A stretch of DNA of 7,039 bases from JAJACP01 sp964350245 (lineage in GTDB: Bacteria > Chlamydiota > Chlamydiia > Chlamydiales > JAAKFR01): NCBI GenBank assembly GCA_964350245.1, contig CAYGJC010000031.1, positions 1-7,039 of the forward strand, read 5' to 3'. Position numbers and translations under genes: made by a program. This document shows positions 6,164 to 7,039 of the stretch, in pieces; position 1 is the first letter of the stretch, and each line of letters opens with the position of its first letter. Under the pieces are notes generated by a model that made no database searches, was not told the origin of the DNA, and was given only the letters and a program-made list of their open reading frames with translations.

Positions 6164-6187
6164 ATCTCCTGTGCGAAAATAGGAGAT
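6164..6187 (-). promoter_or_regulatory. Inverted repeat sequestering the ribosome binding site of the SAHH-like gene
   Basis: In the minus-strand transcript ATCTCCT (6187-6181) is perfectly complementary to AGGAGAT (6170-6164), with a 10-base loop and an extra G-U pair possible. AGGAG is the ribosome binding site of the gene starting at 6159. Folding would hide it, giving translational control by temperature, a ligand, a small RNA or ribosome passage. The complement is seen directly; the regulatory role is inferred. Confidence 0.5.
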
Positions 6188-6209
6188 CAATTTATCAAGA
6201 TGCGCGCTG

Positions 6210-6240
6210 AAAAGAATCCGTAGGATCTACGGATTTTTAT
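6210..6240. terminator. Hairpin terminator at the end of the LuxR-type gene, possibly bidirectional
   Basis: AATCCGTAG (6215-6223) and CTACGGATT (6227-6235) form a perfect 9-bp stem with a 3-base loop. On the minus strand the stem is followed by CTTTT (6214-6210), and on the plus strand its closing TT runs into further T's to 6238, so it can act in both directions. The TAG stop of the regulator (6229-6227) is inside the stem. It should reduce read-through into the SAHH-like gene. Confidence 0.65.
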
Positions 6241-6949
6241 GAAGAAACTCTTTGCCAAGAGCCTGCCAAAGATGAAGAAGATCCAATTGGATCATTTGCT
6301 CTAAGCACTGTATTTTTGAGGAGAGCTGCAATTTTTGGAAGGCATTCTGAATATGACTCTCAACTGTTCGTGATGATACAAAGAAGATGTTCCCAATATT
6401 TCTAGCAGACATTCCCATCAAATAGAGGCTCAAACATTCTACTTCTCTTTTAGTCAGCCCAACTGGAAGACTCTGCTGGATTTTTTCGATGATCAATTTG
6501 GCATGATCAACTTGTTCTCCGCCGAAACACTCTTCTGGTTTGAGTTGATAACCAAGCTGATTAAAAATACCGAGTAGATCTACTTTGCAAAAGTAGCGAT
6601 TCACTTTTCCCCTTTCAAAAAGAAAAACCGCCTCTCCTTCGTATTGAATTTTCTTATGAGTGGCTTCCACTTCTCTGAAAATCCCTAGGTGCGTTGCTTG
6701 ACACTCCCAATGGGTTATGATGGTATTTGGATAGTGTTCAATTGCATAGCGAGAGATCACCTTATCAGGAAAGGCTGTGCACCATGATTGATGAATTGCG
6801 AGCATGCTCTCTAAACCGATTTTATTTCCAAAAGGACTACTGAAAAGTGCATTTTCAGCAAAATAGGAGAAAACAAACTTTTGTTCTACAGGCCTTGGAT
6901 CCCAAAGGTGGTTTAAAAACACCTCGATTTTTTTTTCTTCCGTTTCCAT
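6227..6949 (-). CDS. LuxR-type transcriptional regulator with N-terminal SnoaL/NTF2-like domain
   Basis: 240 residues. Residues about 7-135 look like a SnoaL-like (NTF2-fold) domain: YFAENALFSSPFGNKIGLES, HQSWCTAFPDKVISRYAIEH, THWECQATHLG, YEGEAVFLFERGKVNRYF and DLLGIFNQLGY. Such domains are usually small cone-shaped ligand pockets or cyclases; here it probably senses a small molecule or serves dimerisation. Residues 160-225 are a typical GerE/LuxR helix-turn-helix, with LTKREVECLSLYLMGMSARN, the recognition helix VSSRTVESHIQNAFQKL and LSSK. The acidic, Asp-containing receiver domain and the autoinducer domain of LuxR itself are absent. The ATG at 6949 has only a weak GGTGA upstream and lies almost directly behind a good -10, so the message may be leaderless. 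No later ATG before codon 49 is available. It is followed by the SAHH-like gene, a plausible target or partner. Confidence 0.87.
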   Translation of the reverse strand: METEEKKIEVFLNHLWDPRPVEQKFVFSYFAENALFSSPFGNKIGLESMLAIHQSWCTAFPDKVISRYAIEHYPNTIITHWECQATHLGIFREVEATHKKIQYEGEAVFLFERGKVNRYFCKVDLLGIFNQLGYQLKPEECFGGEQVDHAKLIIEKIQQSLPVGLTKREVECLSLYLMGMSARNIGNIFFVSSRTVESHIQNAFQKLQLSSKIQCLEQMIQLDLLHLWQALGKEFLHKNP

Positions 6950-6951
6950 GA

Positions 6952-6980
6952 CTTATATCACCAGAAATTAGAGCACTCAA
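6952..6980 (-). promoter_or_regulatory. Sigma-70-type promoter of the LuxR-type gene
   Basis: On the minus strand TTGAGT (6980-6975) and TATAAG (6957-6952) are separated by 17 bp, and TGA before the -10 makes it an extended -10. The -10 ends two bases before the ATG at 6949, so initiation would fall at or inside the start codon. The remaining bases to 7039 hold no gene that can be recognised, only a short imperfect hairpin (CGAGC 7020-7024 with GCTCG 7034-7038). Confidence 0.5.
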
Positions 6981-7039
6981 TACGGGGTGTGTTGCACAAC
7001 CTCCAGTTTAGCTGATTGGCGAGCCCTCCCCCTGCTCGT

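Noticed and set aside
7020..7038. CGAGC / GCTCG hairpin at the right edge
   Set aside because: It has only a 5-bp stem with a 9-base loop and no T run; too weak to call a terminator, and no neighbouring gene end is visible.

Overview
The window looks like accessory chromosome from a bacterium of moderate GC content (by eye a little above 40%) with good AGGAG-type ribosome binding sites. Gene content (a TipAS-type MerR regulator, a SnoaL-LuxR regulator, a 6-TM DUF4386-like protein, an exported adenosylhomocysteinase-like protein) and two decayed genes would fit a host-associated Gram-negative such as a Legionella relative or an environmental chlamydia. No marker gene fixes the taxon, so this is a weak inference.

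Left part (1-1190): a divergent pair. On the minus strand is the 5' part of a VOC/glyoxalase-fold gene with a strong ribosome binding site but an in-frame TGA at codon 11. It runs off the left edge. On the plus strand is a MerR-family regulator with a TipAS-type effector domain. Between them lie a perfect 18-bp palindrome and a textbook MerR-type promoter (19-bp spacer holding a TAACGT-A-ACGTTA dyad), so autoregulation is likely.

Middle (1190-3950): a minus-strand transcription unit. A six-helix membrane protein overlaps or abuts an FAD-dependent amine-oxidase-like oxidoreductase. Downstream of it is a broken serine hydrolase (beta-lactamase family) remnant with one frameshift, one stop and no N-terminal half. 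A cluster of palindromes lies at the remnant's 5' end.

Right part (3950-7039): a plus-strand alpha/beta hydrolase is followed by a possible 30-codon ORF. Converging on it from the right are a LuxR-type regulator with an N-terminal SnoaL-like domain and, 67 bases downstream, an adenosylhomocysteinase-like NAD-binding protein that starts with a predicted signal peptide and has altered catalytic motifs. The gap between these two holds a strong hairpin terminator overlapping the regulator's stop codon, and a second inverted repeat that would sequester the ribosome binding site of the next gene. No RNA gene, CRISPR array, insertion sequence or phage gene was seen. No single system unites the window. 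The most unusual locus is the LuxR / exported SAHH-like pair with its structured leader.
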